Notes: a model not told the origin generated them from the sequence alone. Positions 41,929-50,897 are shown, counted from the stretch's first letter. The stretch: 64,000 nt of DNA from Palsa-1033 sp963735455 (GCA_963735455.1 CAVTKZ010000004.1:62001-126000); one strand, 5' to 3'. A program made the numbers and translations.

Positions 41929-42261
41929 ATGAACAACTCTATCCACCGGGTCGGTCTTGGGATCGCCGCCCTGACCGTGGTCACCGTCGTCGGCGGCGCC
42001 TTGGTCGCCGATGGCTATCTCGGCGCCAGCAGCCAGGCTGCCGTGGGCGCCACCAGCGCGACGGTCCAGGAATCGCTACCCGCGCCGACCTCGGCAGCTC
42101 AGCCCGACTCTCCCGAGGTGGTCTACGTCCGGCCGGCGCCTCCACCGAAGGTCATTCATGTCACCAAGCCGGCGCCGGCGGCGCCACCGCGCGTCGTCCA
42201 CGTCACGGTGCCCGGGAGTGGCGCTGGGGACGACTCCGAGAGCGCAGGGGGAGACGGCTGA
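41929..42261 (+). CDS. Small exported/anchored protein, first gene of flavin electron-transfer cluster
   Basis: 110 residues. One N-terminal hydrophobic helix (VGLGIAALTVVTVVGGALVA) anchors or exports it. The outer part has Pro/Val repeats of type PKVIHVTKPAP and PRVVHVTVPGSG and an acidic Gly end. No family is recognised. ADGYLGASS just after the helix resembles the flavinylation consensus Dxx(S/T)GA(S/T) of FMN-carrying proteins, with Leu at the fourth position; because an ApbE flavin transferase is two genes downstream this deserves note, but is weak. Its stop shares one base with the start of the next gene (TGATG). Confidence 0.7.
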   Translation: MNNSIHRVGLGIAALTVVTVVGGALVADGYLGASSQAAVGATSATVQESLPAPTSAAQPDSPEVVYVRPAPPPKVIHVTKPAPAAPPRVVHVTVPGSGAGDDSESAGGDG

Positions 42262-42653
42262 TGGACAGGCGATCGCTAGACCGCGAGGCCGGGAGCCCAG
42301 GGCGCCTCGATGAGCCGTTCCAGGCGGCCGGTGCTCGGCCCGACGCGACAAGGTTGCGCCTGTCCCTTGGCGCGACCGGCATCGCCGCGCTGTCGGCGAT
42401 CATCACGGCGATCGTCGTCCCGTCTGCCCCGGCGGTCGTGCCGCCGGCCAGCCTGCCGAGTGCGCCGGCGATGGTCGTCCAGCAACGTCCGATCACGTAC
42501 ATCCAACTCACGCCTGGGCAGTCGCCTCCACCCGGTGCAACGGTCATAGATGCCAAGGCCCCAAAGCCCATCACGATCGTGACCAGGGTCCCGGCTCCTG
42601 CGCAACGCACGGTCGTTGTCCGGACCACGCAGTCGGGCAAGGTGATCCCGTGA
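42261..42653 (+). CDS. Small single-pass membrane protein of flavin cluster
   Basis: 130 residues; a basic, Arg/Asp-rich cytoplasmic N-terminus, one membrane helix (SLGATGIAALSAIITAIVV) and an outer Pro/Val-rich tail (ITYIQLTPGQSPPPGATVID; PITIVTRVPAPAQRTVVV). Similar in layout to the preceding gene, suggesting they form a pair. PPGATV is a partial match to a flavin acceptor site. Starts by overlap with the previous stop and overlaps the ApbE start by 4 nt (GTGA), so the three genes are tightly coupled. Confidence 0.7.
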   Translation: MDRRSLDREAGSPGRLDEPFQAAGARPDATRLRLSLGATGIAALSAIITAIVVPSAPAVVPPASLPSAPAMVVQQRPITYIQLTPGQSPPPGATVIDAKAPKPITIVTRVPAPAQRTVVVRTTQSGKVIP

Positions 42654-43630
42654 TCACCGCGGAGCGGTCGACCCGTTCCAGCCGCGACCGTGCTTCAGCC
42701 CTGTCGGCACCAATCGACCCACTGACGGTCGAGACCACCGCCATGGGCGGCCGCCTCGCCGTCCATCTTGCGGCGTCGCCGGGCGACGAGCACGCCGGGC
42801 GCGACGCCGGTCGCGTCCTGTCGCGGATCGGCCGCTGGGCCGACCGTCTCAGCCGGCACCTCGATACATCGGAGCTCGCCGCGCTCAATGCCGATCCTCG
42901 CCCGAGGGTTCCCGTCGGTCCAACTCTCGGGGCGGTCATGTGGGCCGGGTTGGAGGCGGCGGCCGCGAGCGAGGGACTGGTCGACATCACCCTCCTTGAT
43001 GCCCGGCTCGCGGCCGAAGGCTTGCCATCTGCCGGCGCTGGCGCTGGGGCTTCCAGGAGCTGGTCGCTCGAGCCGGGCCCTCGCCGGACGGCGGCCGTGC
43101 TGCGTTCACCGGGAATCCGGTTCGACCTCGGCGGGGTGGCCAAGGGCTGGCTCGCCGATCGGGGCCTTGCGCTCCTGTCCTCGTGGCCGAGCGCCATCGT
43201 CGATGCTGATGGTGACCTCTCGGTGCGCTGCCGGCCTGGCGACACGTGGACGATCGCCGTGGACGACCCGCGGAGCGACGGCGCGACGCTCGCGATCCTC
43301 CGCCTGTCGGCCCCGACGCCGGGCTGGCCGCTCCGGTGGGGGGTGGCCACGTCCGGCACGTCCATTCATCGCTGGCGTCGCGGCGGGAGCGTGGCCCATC
43401 ACCTCATCGACCCGCGGACCGGCGACGCGGCGGTTACCGATATCGTCCAGGCGACGGTGGTCTGCGGATCCGCACTCCGGTCGGAATCGCTCGCGAAGGC
43501 GGCGGTCATCGCCGGCACCGTTGACGGCTTCGCACTGCTCGAGCGGGCCGGAGTGGCGGGCGCGGTGATCCTGACCGAGGGGGGCGAGACGCTAGCCCTG
43601 CCCCAGACCCTGGCGCTGTTGACGGAGTAG
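42650..43630 (+). CDS. apbE: FAD:protein FMN transferase (ApbE-like)
   Basis: 326 residues. ApbE attaches FMN covalently to Thr/Ser of extracytoplasmic redox proteins, using FAD and Mg2+. Family blocks are TTAMGGRLAVHL, SELAALNAD, IRFDLGGVAKGWLADR, AIVDADGDLSVRC, WGVATSGTSIHRW and AHHLIDPRTGD. No lipoprotein signal is seen at the N-terminus, so it may act inside or be anchored through partners. GTG 42650 overlaps the preceding stop. Neighbouring ferric-reductase-like, NuoF-like and ferredoxin genes indicate an electron-transfer chain needing flavinylation, although a classical FMN-binding domain protein is missing here. Confidence 0.9.
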   Translation: MITAERSTRSSRDRASALSAPIDPLTVETTAMGGRLAVHLAASPGDEHAGRDAGRVLSRIGRWADRLSRHLDTSELAALNADPRPRVPVGPTLGAVMWAGLEAAAASEGLVDITLLDARLAAEGLPSAGAGAGASRSWSLEPGPRRTAAVLRSPGIRFDLGGVAKGWLADRGLALLSSWPSAIVDADGDLSVRCRPGDTWTIAVDDPRSDGATLAILRLSAPTPGWPLRWGVATSGTSIHRWRRGGSVAHHLIDPRTGDAAVTDIVQATVVCGSALRSESLAKAAVIAGTVDGFALLERAGVAGAVILTEGGETLALPQTLALLTE

Positions 43631-43639
43631 GAGAAGGCG

Positions 43640-44416
43640 ATGTTCGAGATGCCCGACAACGTTCCGGTGCCGGTACGCTCAGGTCGCGTGCCGCGCCTTC
43701 GCCGGGGCCCTGCCTATCGGGGCCTCCCGCGGCCGCTGGTGACCCTCGCGTGGCTGGCGACCGCCGTCATCCTCGGCGCGGCGGTCGGCGCGACGCTACC
43801 AGCAGCGCTACGGTCGCTGGGAGCCACGGCTGCGCTCGCACCTGACAAGCTCGCCTGGTACGCGGTGAGAGCGACGGGCTTCCTGGCCTATTTCGCGATC
43901 GCCGGGTCGGTGATCTTCGGCCTGCTCCTCTCGACGCGTTTGCTCGATGCCGTTGCCCATCGACCGGTGACCCTGACCCTGCACAAGGACCTTGCTACGG
44001 CGGGGCTGGCCCTCTCAGCCCTGCACGGCCTGATGCTGCTCGGCGACCACACCTTCGCGTTCACGGCCACTGCCATCCTCGTGCCGTTCGCGTCGCCCTA
44101 TGCGCCCGTCGGGGTCGCGATCGGCCAGTTTGCCTTCTACCTGGTGGCGATCGTCACCGCCAGCTTCTATGTGCGCCGCCAGATCGGCCAGCGAGCATGG
44201 CGGCTCATCCATTACCTGACGTTTCTGGGCTTCGTCGGGGTGACGGCTCACGGGATCGCGGCCGGCTCCGACTCGGCCGCCCCGCTGGCCATCTGGGCTT
44301 ATCTCATTCCGATTGCCGCCGTCGCGTTCCTCCTGACCTACCGGGTGGTCGTCGGCATCGCCGCCCGGCGCGATCGAGCGCAGACTGGCAACAGGGTGGA
44401 GATGGTGGGCCGTTGA
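43640..44416 (+). CDS. Ferric reductase-like transmembrane (heme b) protein
   Basis: 258 residues, six or seven membrane helices. FLAYFAIAGSVIFGLLLSTRL, then helix pairs with candidate heme-ligand His: TLHKDLATAGLALSALHGLML and LIHYLTFLGFVGVTAHGIA. This is the ferric_reduct / MsrQ-like fold that moves electrons across the membrane through two hemes. It starts 9 nt after the ApbE stop with GGAGAAGGCG upstream of ATG 43640, so it belongs to the same operon. It would pass electrons from the cytoplasmic NuoF/ferredoxin side to an outer flavoprotein; that pathway is inference. Confidence 0.87.
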   Translation: MFEMPDNVPVPVRSGRVPRLRRGPAYRGLPRPLVTLAWLATAVILGAAVGATLPAALRSLGATAALAPDKLAWYAVRATGFLAYFAIAGSVIFGLLLSTRLLDAVAHRPVTLTLHKDLATAGLALSALHGLMLLGDHTFAFTATAILVPFASPYAPVGVAIGQFAFYLVAIVTASFYVRRQIGQRAWRLIHYLTFLGFVGVTAHGIAAGSDSAAPLAIWAYLIPIAAVAFLLTYRVVVGIAARRDRAQTGNRVEMVGR

Positions 44417-44442
44417 ATACGGATATGGACGGGATTACCTGA

Positions 44443-45117
44443 ATGCGAGTCCTGGTCGTCGAGGATGAGCCCAACATGGGCGAGCTGATCCGACGCGTGC
44501 TGCTCGCCGAGCGAAACGTCGTCGACCTCGTCGAGGACGGGGTGGGCGCCCTGGCCCTGGCCAAGGCCGGCGGCTACGACGCGATTGTGCTCGATCGGAT
44601 GCTGCCGGACCTCGACGGGACCGAGGTCGTCCAGCTTCTTCGTTCGCGCGGCGACCGGACGCCGGTCCTTATGCTCACGGCCCTGGGCACGGTCGACCAG
44701 CGCGTCGCCGGGCTCGACGCGGGCGCCGACGACTACCTCGCCAAACCGTTTGCCTTCTCCGAGCTCCTCGCTCGGTTGCGGGCGCTCGGCCGGAGGCCGG
44801 TCGGGGCCGCTGAGGAACGGCTCGTCGCCGGCGACATCGAGCTCGACGAGCAACGCCACGTGGCGCGCGTTGCGGATACCAACGTTGAGCTCACCGTGCG
44901 CGAGTTCGCCTTGCTCGCCTACCTGATCCGCAATGCCGGCCAGGTCCTGAGCCGCCGCCAGATCCTCGATGCGGTGTGGGGCGCGGAGCCGGACGTCTAC
45001 TCGAACATCGTCGACCTGTACATCTCGTACCTGCGCCGGAAGCTGGCGGCGGTCGGTCGGGGCAGCCGCGTGCGCACCGTGCGCGGCGTCGGCTACACGC
45101 TCGACGCCCGGGACTAG
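44443..45117 (+). CDS. OmpR-family response regulator
   Basis: 224 residues. Receiver domain with acidic pocket VVEDEPNM, phosphorylatable Asp in AIVLDRMLPDLDG, Thr in LMLTALG and Lys in DDYLAKPF; C-terminal winged helix (LTVREFALLAYLIRNAGQVLSRRQILDAVWG; VDLYISYLRRKL; VRTVRGVGYTL). Directly followed by its kinase. As an OmpR-type regulator it would bind head-to-tail repeats about 11 bp apart, which makes the phased repeats at 21026 and 53196 possible targets, untested. Confidence 0.95.
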   Translation: MRVLVVEDEPNMGELIRRVLLAERNVVDLVEDGVGALALAKAGGYDAIVLDRMLPDLDGTEVVQLLRSRGDRTPVLMLTALGTVDQRVAGLDAGADDYLAKPFAFSELLARLRALGRRPVGAAEERLVAGDIELDEQRHVARVADTNVELTVREFALLAYLIRNAGQVLSRRQILDAVWGAEPDVYSNIVDLYISYLRRKLAAVGRGSRVRTVRGVGYTLDARD

Positions 45118-45120
45118 TTG

Positions 45121-46419
45121 GTGCCCGATCCGACGGAGCGCCTGATCGCCTCCACCCGGCGCAGGCTCGCCTGGCTGACCCTGGGCCTGATCGCCGCCCT
45201 CCTCGTCGCAATGGGGATCGCGACTCTGCTGGTCGCGATCAACCAGCTCGAAAGCGCAACGGATGCAGCACTGAGCGGCACCGCCCAAGGGTTGCTCTCT
45301 TCACTCGAGGGCCAGCTGCCTGCGGTGGCAGGTGGCGAGGGCGAGGCGGAGACGAGCGACGAGCCGGTCGGGTCGGCCGACACGTTCGCGCTGGTGCTTG
45401 ACCGTGCCGGAACGGTCGTGCAGAACCCACGCAATGTCCACCTCGCCGGACTCCCGGATACCGTCGCGATTACCGCCGCACTCGCGGCTGGATCGGACCT
45501 GCGCACCGTGAGCGCCGGCGGACTCCCAGTGCGCCTCGAAACACTGGTGATCCGGCCGTCGACCGGCGGCCCGGCGGTCGGCGTGGTCCAGGCTGGCCTG
45601 ATCCTCACCCTGCACGACCAGCAGGTCCGTGACCTGGAACGGACGATCGTCCTTGTCGGCCTCGTCGGGCTGGCCGGCTCGGCGCTTCTCGCCCTCCTGC
45701 TGACCGGAAGAGCCCTGGTGCCGATCCGGGCGGCATTCGCCACCGAGCGCCGGTTCGTCGCTGCCGCATCGCACGAGCTGCGCACCCCCGCCGCGATCAT
45801 CCGAGCGTCTGCCGAGGTTCTCCAGCGCGAGAGCCTGGTCCAGGAAGAGGGTTTGTCCCTGGTCAACGGGCTCATCGCCGAGGCCGACCGCCTGAGCAGG
45901 CTGGTCGTGGACCTGCTGGCCCTATCGTCGTCGCGAGCCGACCCGGACGCCGTTCGACTCGAGTCGCTCGACCTTGCCCCGATCGTCGCGCAGGCCGTCA
46001 ACAGGATCCGGCCACTGGCCGGCGAGCGCGGTTGCAGCCTCGTGCTGGCGACCGATCCCGCGCCGGCACTGCCGATCCTTGGCGATGGCGACCGGCTCCT
46101 GCAGGTGCTCATTATCATGCTCGACAATGCGACCCGTCTCACGTCGCCGGGGTCGACGGTCGACGTGCGGATGGAACGTGGTGATGGACAGGCGCGGGTC
46201 TCGGTCGACGACCATGGGCCTGGGGTTGCGCCGGAGGACCGGGCCCGGATCTTCGAGCCCTTCGCTCGGGCGGCCGCAGGTCGACGGCAGCGCCGGGAGG
46301 GGACCGGCCTTGGGTTGGCCGTCGCGCGAACGTTGGTCGATCGTCATCACGGCACGATCGCGGTCGACAGTGCGCCCGGTGGAGGTGCTCGCTTTACCGT
46401 GAGCCTTCCATTGCGGTGA
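45121..46419 (+). CDS. Sensor histidine kinase partner of the response regulator
   Basis: 432 residues from GTG 45121 (TTG 45118 abuts the previous stop). Membrane helix (LGLIAALLVAMGIATLLVAI), a 125-residue outside sensor, second helix (IVLVGLVGLAGSALLALLL), then H-box ASHELRTPAAIIRASAEVL, N-box IIMLDNATRL, G1 DHGPGVAPEDRARIFEPF and G2 GTGLGLAVARTL. The sensor has no recognised fold. Co-transcription with the redox genes suggests it monitors the envelope electron-transfer system or metal/redox state. Confidence 0.93.
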   Translation: MPDPTERLIASTRRRLAWLTLGLIAALLVAMGIATLLVAINQLESATDAALSGTAQGLLSSLEGQLPAVAGGEGEAETSDEPVGSADTFALVLDRAGTVVQNPRNVHLAGLPDTVAITAALAAGSDLRTVSAGGLPVRLETLVIRPSTGGPAVGVVQAGLILTLHDQQVRDLERTIVLVGLVGLAGSALLALLLTGRALVPIRAAFATERRFVAAASHELRTPAAIIRASAEVLQRESLVQEEGLSLVNGLIAEADRLSRLVVDLLALSSSRADPDAVRLESLDLAPIVAQAVNRIRPLAGERGCSLVLATDPAPALPILGDGDRLLQVLIIMLDNATRLTSPGSTVDVRMERGDGQARVSVDDHGPGVAPEDRARIFEPFARAAAGRRQRREGTGLGLAVARTLVDRHHGTIAVDSAPGGGARFTVSLPLR

Positions 46420-46643
46420 GGATGGCCTTCGCCGAGCCAGACGGCCTGCGCGTTGGATTCCGGCAGTGGCTTCGGACGGACGCCGATCATGAGAGGTTCC
46501 TCACTTGTGTCCAATGACCACCACAAGGTGCGTCCGTAGGGTCGCCTCGTGGTCCAGATCACTGGGCTGGCACAAGGAATCCACCTTATGGTCGCTGCCA
46601 TCCGACAGGTTGGTCTCGCGTTCCGGGTATCGGCAGCCGTCCC

Positions 46644-47879
46644 ATGAACAACTGGCCTGATCTGCGGCTCCTCGCCGGCCCACCTCTCTCGGAAGGTCCC
46701 GAGCCTCTCACGGCCCACCATGCCCGGCTGGGCTACCTGCCGCCGAGTTCATGGCGGCGGGACCTGATCGGAGTCGTCGAGGCGAGCGGCCTTCTGGGCC
46801 GAGGCGGGGCGGGCTTTCCGGTCGGGCGCAAGTGGCGCGCCGTCGCCGAGCGCTCGTCGGGCGACGCAGTCGTTGTCGTCAACGGAGCCGAGGGTGAGCC
46901 CCTGAGCGCGAAGGACCGAGCCTTGATGGTGCTCCGGCCCCATCTCGTCCTTGACGGGGCGCTCGTCGCCGCCGATGGGGTGGGCGCTAACGAGATTGTC
47001 CTGTACGTGGGGAGCGAGCATATCCAGGCCCACCGCCGCCTGGCCCAGGCGCTCGCCGAGCGGGACCCGACCCCAGGAGTCCACATTCAACTTGTGGCAG
47101 CTCCCGCTGGATACGTCGCGGGCGAGGCAACGGCCGTGGTCCGCTACCTCAATGAAGGTGACGCTCGCCCAACATTCCTCGACGCACGTCCCCATGAACG
47201 TGGCGTGGCCGGCCGCCCGACACTTGTGCAGAATGTGGAGAGTCTCGCCTACACGGCCCTCATCGCACGCTTTGGCGACGAATGGTTCCGGTCGGTCGGT
47301 CGGCAGACGACCCGCGGATCGGCACTGATCACGGTGAGCGGTTCGAACCAACGACGAACAGTCCACGAGATCGAATACGGCACCCCCATCGGCGAAGTCG
47401 CTCGGAGATCCGGAATGGACGCCTCCGGCGGGGCGGTGCTTCTAGGAGGCTATTTCGGAAGTTGGGCGAGGCTCGACGAGGTGCTGGGCGAGCCACTGGA
47501 CCCGACATCGCTGCGAGGCCGTGGACTCACCTTCGGGTGTGGTGTCGTGTCGTTCCTGAGGTCGGACTCGTGCGGCGTGGCTGCCACGGCCGAGATCATG
47601 ACCTACATGGCCGGAGCTACCGCCGAGCAATGCGGGCCGTGTGTCCTCGGTCTCGGGAGTATCGCTGAGGCGACGCGTCGGCTCGCGAACGGGGGCGCGC
47701 AAGGCGACGAGCTCGAGCGCCTGAGCCGCTGGGCGGGCCAGGTCAAAGGTCGCGGCGCCTGCCACCATCCCGACGGCGCTGTGGGCCTGCTCCACAGTGC
47801 ACTGGCGATCTTTGGCGAGGACTTTGCCAGCCACCAGCTCGGGCACCGCTGCCGAACGACTCACGCCGAAGTGGCATAA
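46644..47879 (+). CDS. NuoF-like NADH dehydrogenase subunit (51-kDa family)
   Basis: 411 residues related to complex I subunit NuoF and HoxF. FMN/NADH-binding glycine motif GRGGAGFPVGRKW, VVVNGAEGEPLSAKDR, and the 4Fe-4S ligands in AEQCGPCVLGLGSIAE plus a later Cys (GACHHPDG). As a stand-alone protein with an adjacent small ferredoxin it probably oxidises NADH (or accepts from ferredoxin) at the inner face and feeds the ferric-reductase-like membrane protein. ATG 46644 has no clear ribosome site; 224 bp separate it from the kinase, so it may have its own promoter. Confidence 0.88.
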   Translation: MNNWPDLRLLAGPPLSEGPEPLTAHHARLGYLPPSSWRRDLIGVVEASGLLGRGGAGFPVGRKWRAVAERSSGDAVVVVNGAEGEPLSAKDRALMVLRPHLVLDGALVAADGVGANEIVLYVGSEHIQAHRRLAQALAERDPTPGVHIQLVAAPAGYVAGEATAVVRYLNEGDARPTFLDARPHERGVAGRPTLVQNVESLAYTALIARFGDEWFRSVGRQTTRGSALITVSGSNQRRTVHEIEYGTPIGEVARRSGMDASGGAVLLGGYFGSWARLDEVLGEPLDPTSLRGRGLTFGCGVVSFLRSDSCGVAATAEIMTYMAGATAEQCGPCVLGLGSIAEATRRLANGGAQGDELERLSRWAGQVKGRGACHHPDGAVGLLHSALAIFGEDFASHQLGHRCRTTHAEVA

Positions 47880-47880
47880 C

Positions 47881-48105
47881 GTGGCCGAGACCCTGCGCCT
47901 CAACCCGATCCGTTGCGACGGATACGGCATTTGCGCCATGGTCCTGCCGGAACGGATCAGGCTGGATGAGTGGGGCTACCCGATCATCGACTCTCGCCCG
48001 ATCGAGGAGCGACTCCTCAGCGACGCTCGACACGCCGTCGACCTCTGCCCGGTCTTGGCGCTCAACCTCAGGCACGTCGATGGGCCGACGGCCACGCGGA
48101 GGTAG
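47881..48105 (+). CDS. Ferredoxin, single-cluster type
   Basis: 74 residues. CDGYGICAMVLPERIRLDEWGYPII at the N-terminus and AVDLCPVLAL near the C-terminus give only three Cys, as in [3Fe-4S] ferredoxins that serve P450s and flavoproteins in actinobacteria. GTG 47881 begins 1 nt after the NuoF-like stop, so the two are co-translated; it is the probable electron partner of that protein. Confidence 0.87.
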   Translation: MAETLRLNPIRCDGYGICAMVLPERIRLDEWGYPIIDSRPIEERLLSDARHAVDLCPVLALNLRHVDGPTATRR

Positions 48106-48271
48106 ATCCGTCCGACCCGCCGCGAAGCTGGGCGTGGCCGAGGACCACGCGTGACCAGCTACGAAGGCCGAATGCCAGGGTCCAGACCCACGCCAATCCG
48201 ACGCCATGGACGGATCGCGGGGATTGGTCGGGGCGCGCCCGCCACGCCACGAAGATTGGGAAGGTCGGCGC

Positions 48272-50593
48272 TCAGGCCGCGATCGTTGGGCCGCTCGGAT
48301 CGGCGATCGACAGGTAGAGCTCCTCCTCCTGGGCCATGTGCAGGCGAAGGATCGCGTCGAGCCCATAGAGCAGCCGCCGGAGGTCGGGCCGATCCTCCTC
48401 GTCCAGGCCATCCGGGCCGATCTCGTCCAGGAGGCCAACGTAGCGCCCGACGAGATGGAAGATCTCGCTGTGCGTTCCGTGCAGCGCCGAAGTCGAATCG
48501 TCGCTGGCCATCGCTGCCATGAGCATCGGATAGACGATCCGATCCTCGGTCACCTCGTGCTCGACGAGTCGCTCGGTCAGGAACAGGTGCAGGGCCTCGA
48601 GCTCGGGCTGGAGGTCGGCAGCAACCGCAGTGTCAAGCCTGTCTGCAATCAAGCGGATCCGACCGATCTCCGGCGCCAGCGCGCGGTGCTCGGCGAGCAG
48701 CTGAGCCCGCTGCGCCGCCCAGCCGGCGACTTCGATCGGACGATCGACGCCGCCGCGCAGGGCACGCAGGGCGTTGATGATCACCGCGATGTCGATCCCT
48801 TCCTGCAGGATCGCCCCGGCAACCACGGGCAAGAAGCCCAACGCGGCGATCAGCATCGCCGCCAGTGACAAGGACATCCCCACGATCACGCTCTCGAGGG
48901 CGATCTGACGCGAGCGCCGGGCGATGGCCACCGCCTCGGCCAGCCGGTCCAGGCGGTCGACCGTGATCACGATGTCGGCCGCCTCGGACGAGGCCGTTGC
49001 TCCGCGAGCGCCCATCGCTACGCCAACGTCGGAGGCAGCCAAGGCCGGTGCATCGTTGATGCCATCGCCGACCATGACCACCGGACCGCTGGCGGTGCGC
49101 CGCTCGAGCTCAACAGCTGCGACCTTTTCCGCGGGACTGCGTTCGGCCAGGACCGCGTCGAGGCCGATCGCCGCTCCAACGAGCTCGGCGACGGAGTGGT
49201 GGTCGCCGGTGATCATCACTTGGCGGGCAAAACCCGCGCGCCGGAGGCCGCGGATCGCCCGGGGCGCCTCGGCCCGGATCGGGTCATCGAGCAGGAGCGC
49301 CCCGGCGATTTGCTGGTCGATCGACACGAAGACGAGCGTCGCACCTTCGATCCGGGCCCGTCGGCTGACGCCTCGCGCCCAACCCGGCACGGGACGACCC
49401 TCGCTCGCGAACGAGCTCGTCCCGACGAGCACCGCCCGACCGTCGACACAGCCGGCGATCCCTGCTCCGGGCAGCTCACGGACCTCGGTCGGAAGAGGTA
49501 GCACGAGCGCGCGCGCCCGGGCAGCCTGGACGAGGGCCCCGGCCAGGACATGGGGTGATACCTGCTCGAGCGCGGCCGCCGCGCGGAGGATCACATTCTC
49601 GTCGGCGCCCTCGCCAGTCTCGATGGCGGCGAGACGCGGCCTCCCGGCGGTCAACGTACCGGTCTTGTCGAACAGGAGGACCCGAGCTCGGGCGAGGGTC
49701 TCAAGCGGCCCCCCACCCTTCACGATGATGCCCCGCCGAGCCGCTCGCGAGATCCCGGCGACGATCGCGATCGGAGCCGCCAGTAGGAGTGGACAGGGTG
49801 TCGCAACGACGAGAACCGCCAATGCCCGGGTCGGATCCCCGGAGAGAAGCCAGGAGAACCCGGCCACGCTCAGCGTGAGGGGCACGAACAGCAGGGCATA
49901 CCGATCGGCAAGGCGGACGAAGGGCGCCTTGGCCCGCCCAGCTGCCTCGACGAGGCGGACGATCCCGGCGTACGTGCTCGCGTCGGCCGTCGCAGTCGCC
50001 TCCAGGTCGAATGCGCCGCCCGCGTTCAGAACGCCGCTCGATACCTGGTCGCCCTCCTCGCGGGTGACCTGCCTGCTTTCCCCGGTGAGTGCCGACTCAT
50101 CGAGGACGGCCGCATATCCGCGGACGAATCCATCCACTGGGACGACCTCACCTGACCCAACGAGAAGGCGATCGCCGGGCATGATCGCCGCGATCGGCAC
50201 CGTCTCAAGGCCAGCCGGCATGTAGCGCCGAACGCCTTGCGGGGCTCGGCCCAACAGGGCCGCGAGCTCACGACGTGCCTGGCCGTCCGCGTAGCTCTCC
50301 AGGCTCTCGCCCGTGACGAGCATCAGGGCAATGAGAGCCGCGGCGAACGTCTCCTTGGTCGCCAGGGCACCGGCGATCGCCAGCACGGCGATCACATCCA
50401 CGCCACCCGTGCGCCGGAGCAGGTCCCGGAGGATCGACCAGGCGAGCCGCACGCCAACGATGACCGCGGGTGCAGCCCAACACCAGAACGCCACGTCCGG
50501 CCGGGCAGTCCACGACAACAGCGCGCCGAGCGCGAGGCTGCCGCCGGTCAAGACTAGGAACCAGGGCGGCCGCCGCCGTAGAGCCACGGTCAT
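48272..50593 (-). CDS. P1B-type metal-transporting ATPase with C-terminal hemerythrin domain
   Basis: 773 residues. P-type motor motifs: TGES (LDESALTGES), DKTGTLT, TGDHHSVAELVG, GDGINDAPALAASDVG. The ion-site motif in the membrane is TPCPLLLAAP, the TPC signature of the P1B-5 group; there is no N-terminal heavy-metal-binding domain. Residues 630-765 form a hemerythrin-like four-helix bundle (HLFLTERLVEHEVTEDR; HGTHSEIFHLVG; LRLHMAQEEELYL) with His/Glu di-iron ligands. P1B-5 ATPases with hemerythrin tails are known (Sinorhizobium Nia, Ni/Fe export), so iron or nickel export with an iron/oxygen-sensing tail is likely. The upstream flank holds a decayed duplication. Confidence 0.93.
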   Translation of the reverse strand: MTVALRRRPPWFLVLTGGSLALGALLSWTARPDVAFWCWAAPAVIVGVRLAWSILRDLLRRTGGVDVIAVLAIAGALATKETFAAALIALMLVTGESLESYADGQARRELAALLGRAPQGVRRYMPAGLETVPIAAIMPGDRLLVGSGEVVPVDGFVRGYAAVLDESALTGESRQVTREEGDQVSSGVLNAGGAFDLEATATADASTYAGIVRLVEAAGRAKAPFVRLADRYALLFVPLTLSVAGFSWLLSGDPTRALAVLVVATPCPLLLAAPIAIVAGISRAARRGIIVKGGGPLETLARARVLLFDKTGTLTAGRPRLAAIETGEGADENVILRAAAALEQVSPHVLAGALVQAARARALVLPLPTEVRELPGAGIAGCVDGRAVLVGTSSFASEGRPVPGWARGVSRRARIEGATLVFVSIDQQIAGALLLDDPIRAEAPRAIRGLRRAGFARQVMITGDHHSVAELVGAAIGLDAVLAERSPAEKVAAVELERRTASGPVVMVGDGINDAPALAASDVGVAMGARGATASSEAADIVITVDRLDRLAEAVAIARRSRQIALESVIVGMSLSLAAMLIAALGFLPVVAGAILQEGIDIAVIINALRALRGGVDRPIEVAGWAAQRAQLLAEHRALAPEIGRIRLIADRLDTAVAADLQPELEALHLFLTERLVEHEVTEDRIVYPMLMAAMASDDSTSALHGTHSEIFHLVGRYVGLLDEIGPDGLDEEDRPDLRRLLYGLDAILRLHMAQEEELYLSIADPSGPTIAA

Positions 50594-50697
50594 CTCGGGC
50601 CGTCCACGGAACGCGTCTCCGGCGTCAGGTGTGCCGCCCCGGATCCCTGGACTTCAACAAACCGACTGTTCGGACCGTGGACGTTGAGGGGCATCCG

Positions 50698-50829
50698 ATG
50701 AGTCTGGCCTTCCGATCCGGGCGCCGAAAGTGCCGTCTGGCCCACGAGTCCACGTCGTTTGGCTCGCGGCTTCTAGGCGCGGCAACGGCCGTGCCCTCGC
50801 ATGCTGACGTCCCGTTGATCGGCCACTAA
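50698..50829 (+). CDS. Possible small protein ending in a repeated LIGH C-terminus
   Basis: 43 residues from ATG 50698, with GAGGGG 7 nt upstream. Its last codons and stop lie in the 44-bp repeat also found at the end of the phosphoesterase gene; FGSRLLGAATAVPSHADVPLIGH resembles that protein end (LLGLPCLASTCQSSLIGH). It may be a remnant of a second phosphoesterase rather than a working gene. The rest of the 278-bp gap between the ATPase and gatD holds nothing else recognisable. Confidence 0.3.
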   Translation: MSLAFRSGRRKCRLAHESTSFGSRLLGAATAVPSHADVPLIGH

Positions 50830-50897
50830 GGCCCGCCTGCGGCGGATCGCCCGCGCAGGCCGGCTGCAACGTCAGCCAGACGAGAGCTCCGTCTCCG
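50813..50897. repeat. Left half of the duplicated gatD-murT flank
   Basis: 50813-50856 is identical to 41611-41654 and 50871-50897 is 25/27 identical to 41666-41692. This copy is intact and continues into gatD. Confidence 0.8.

Noticed and set aside
46420..46643. GAGGTTCCTC dyad near 46494 between kinase and NuoF-like genes as a regulator site
   Set aside because: Four-base arms only; expected by chance in a 224-bp region, and no promoter box is at a useful distance.
47333..47355. GGTTCGAACC-like sequence suggesting a tRNA T-loop
   Set aside because: It lies inside the NuoF-like coding sequence and no acceptor or anticodon stems can be drawn around it.
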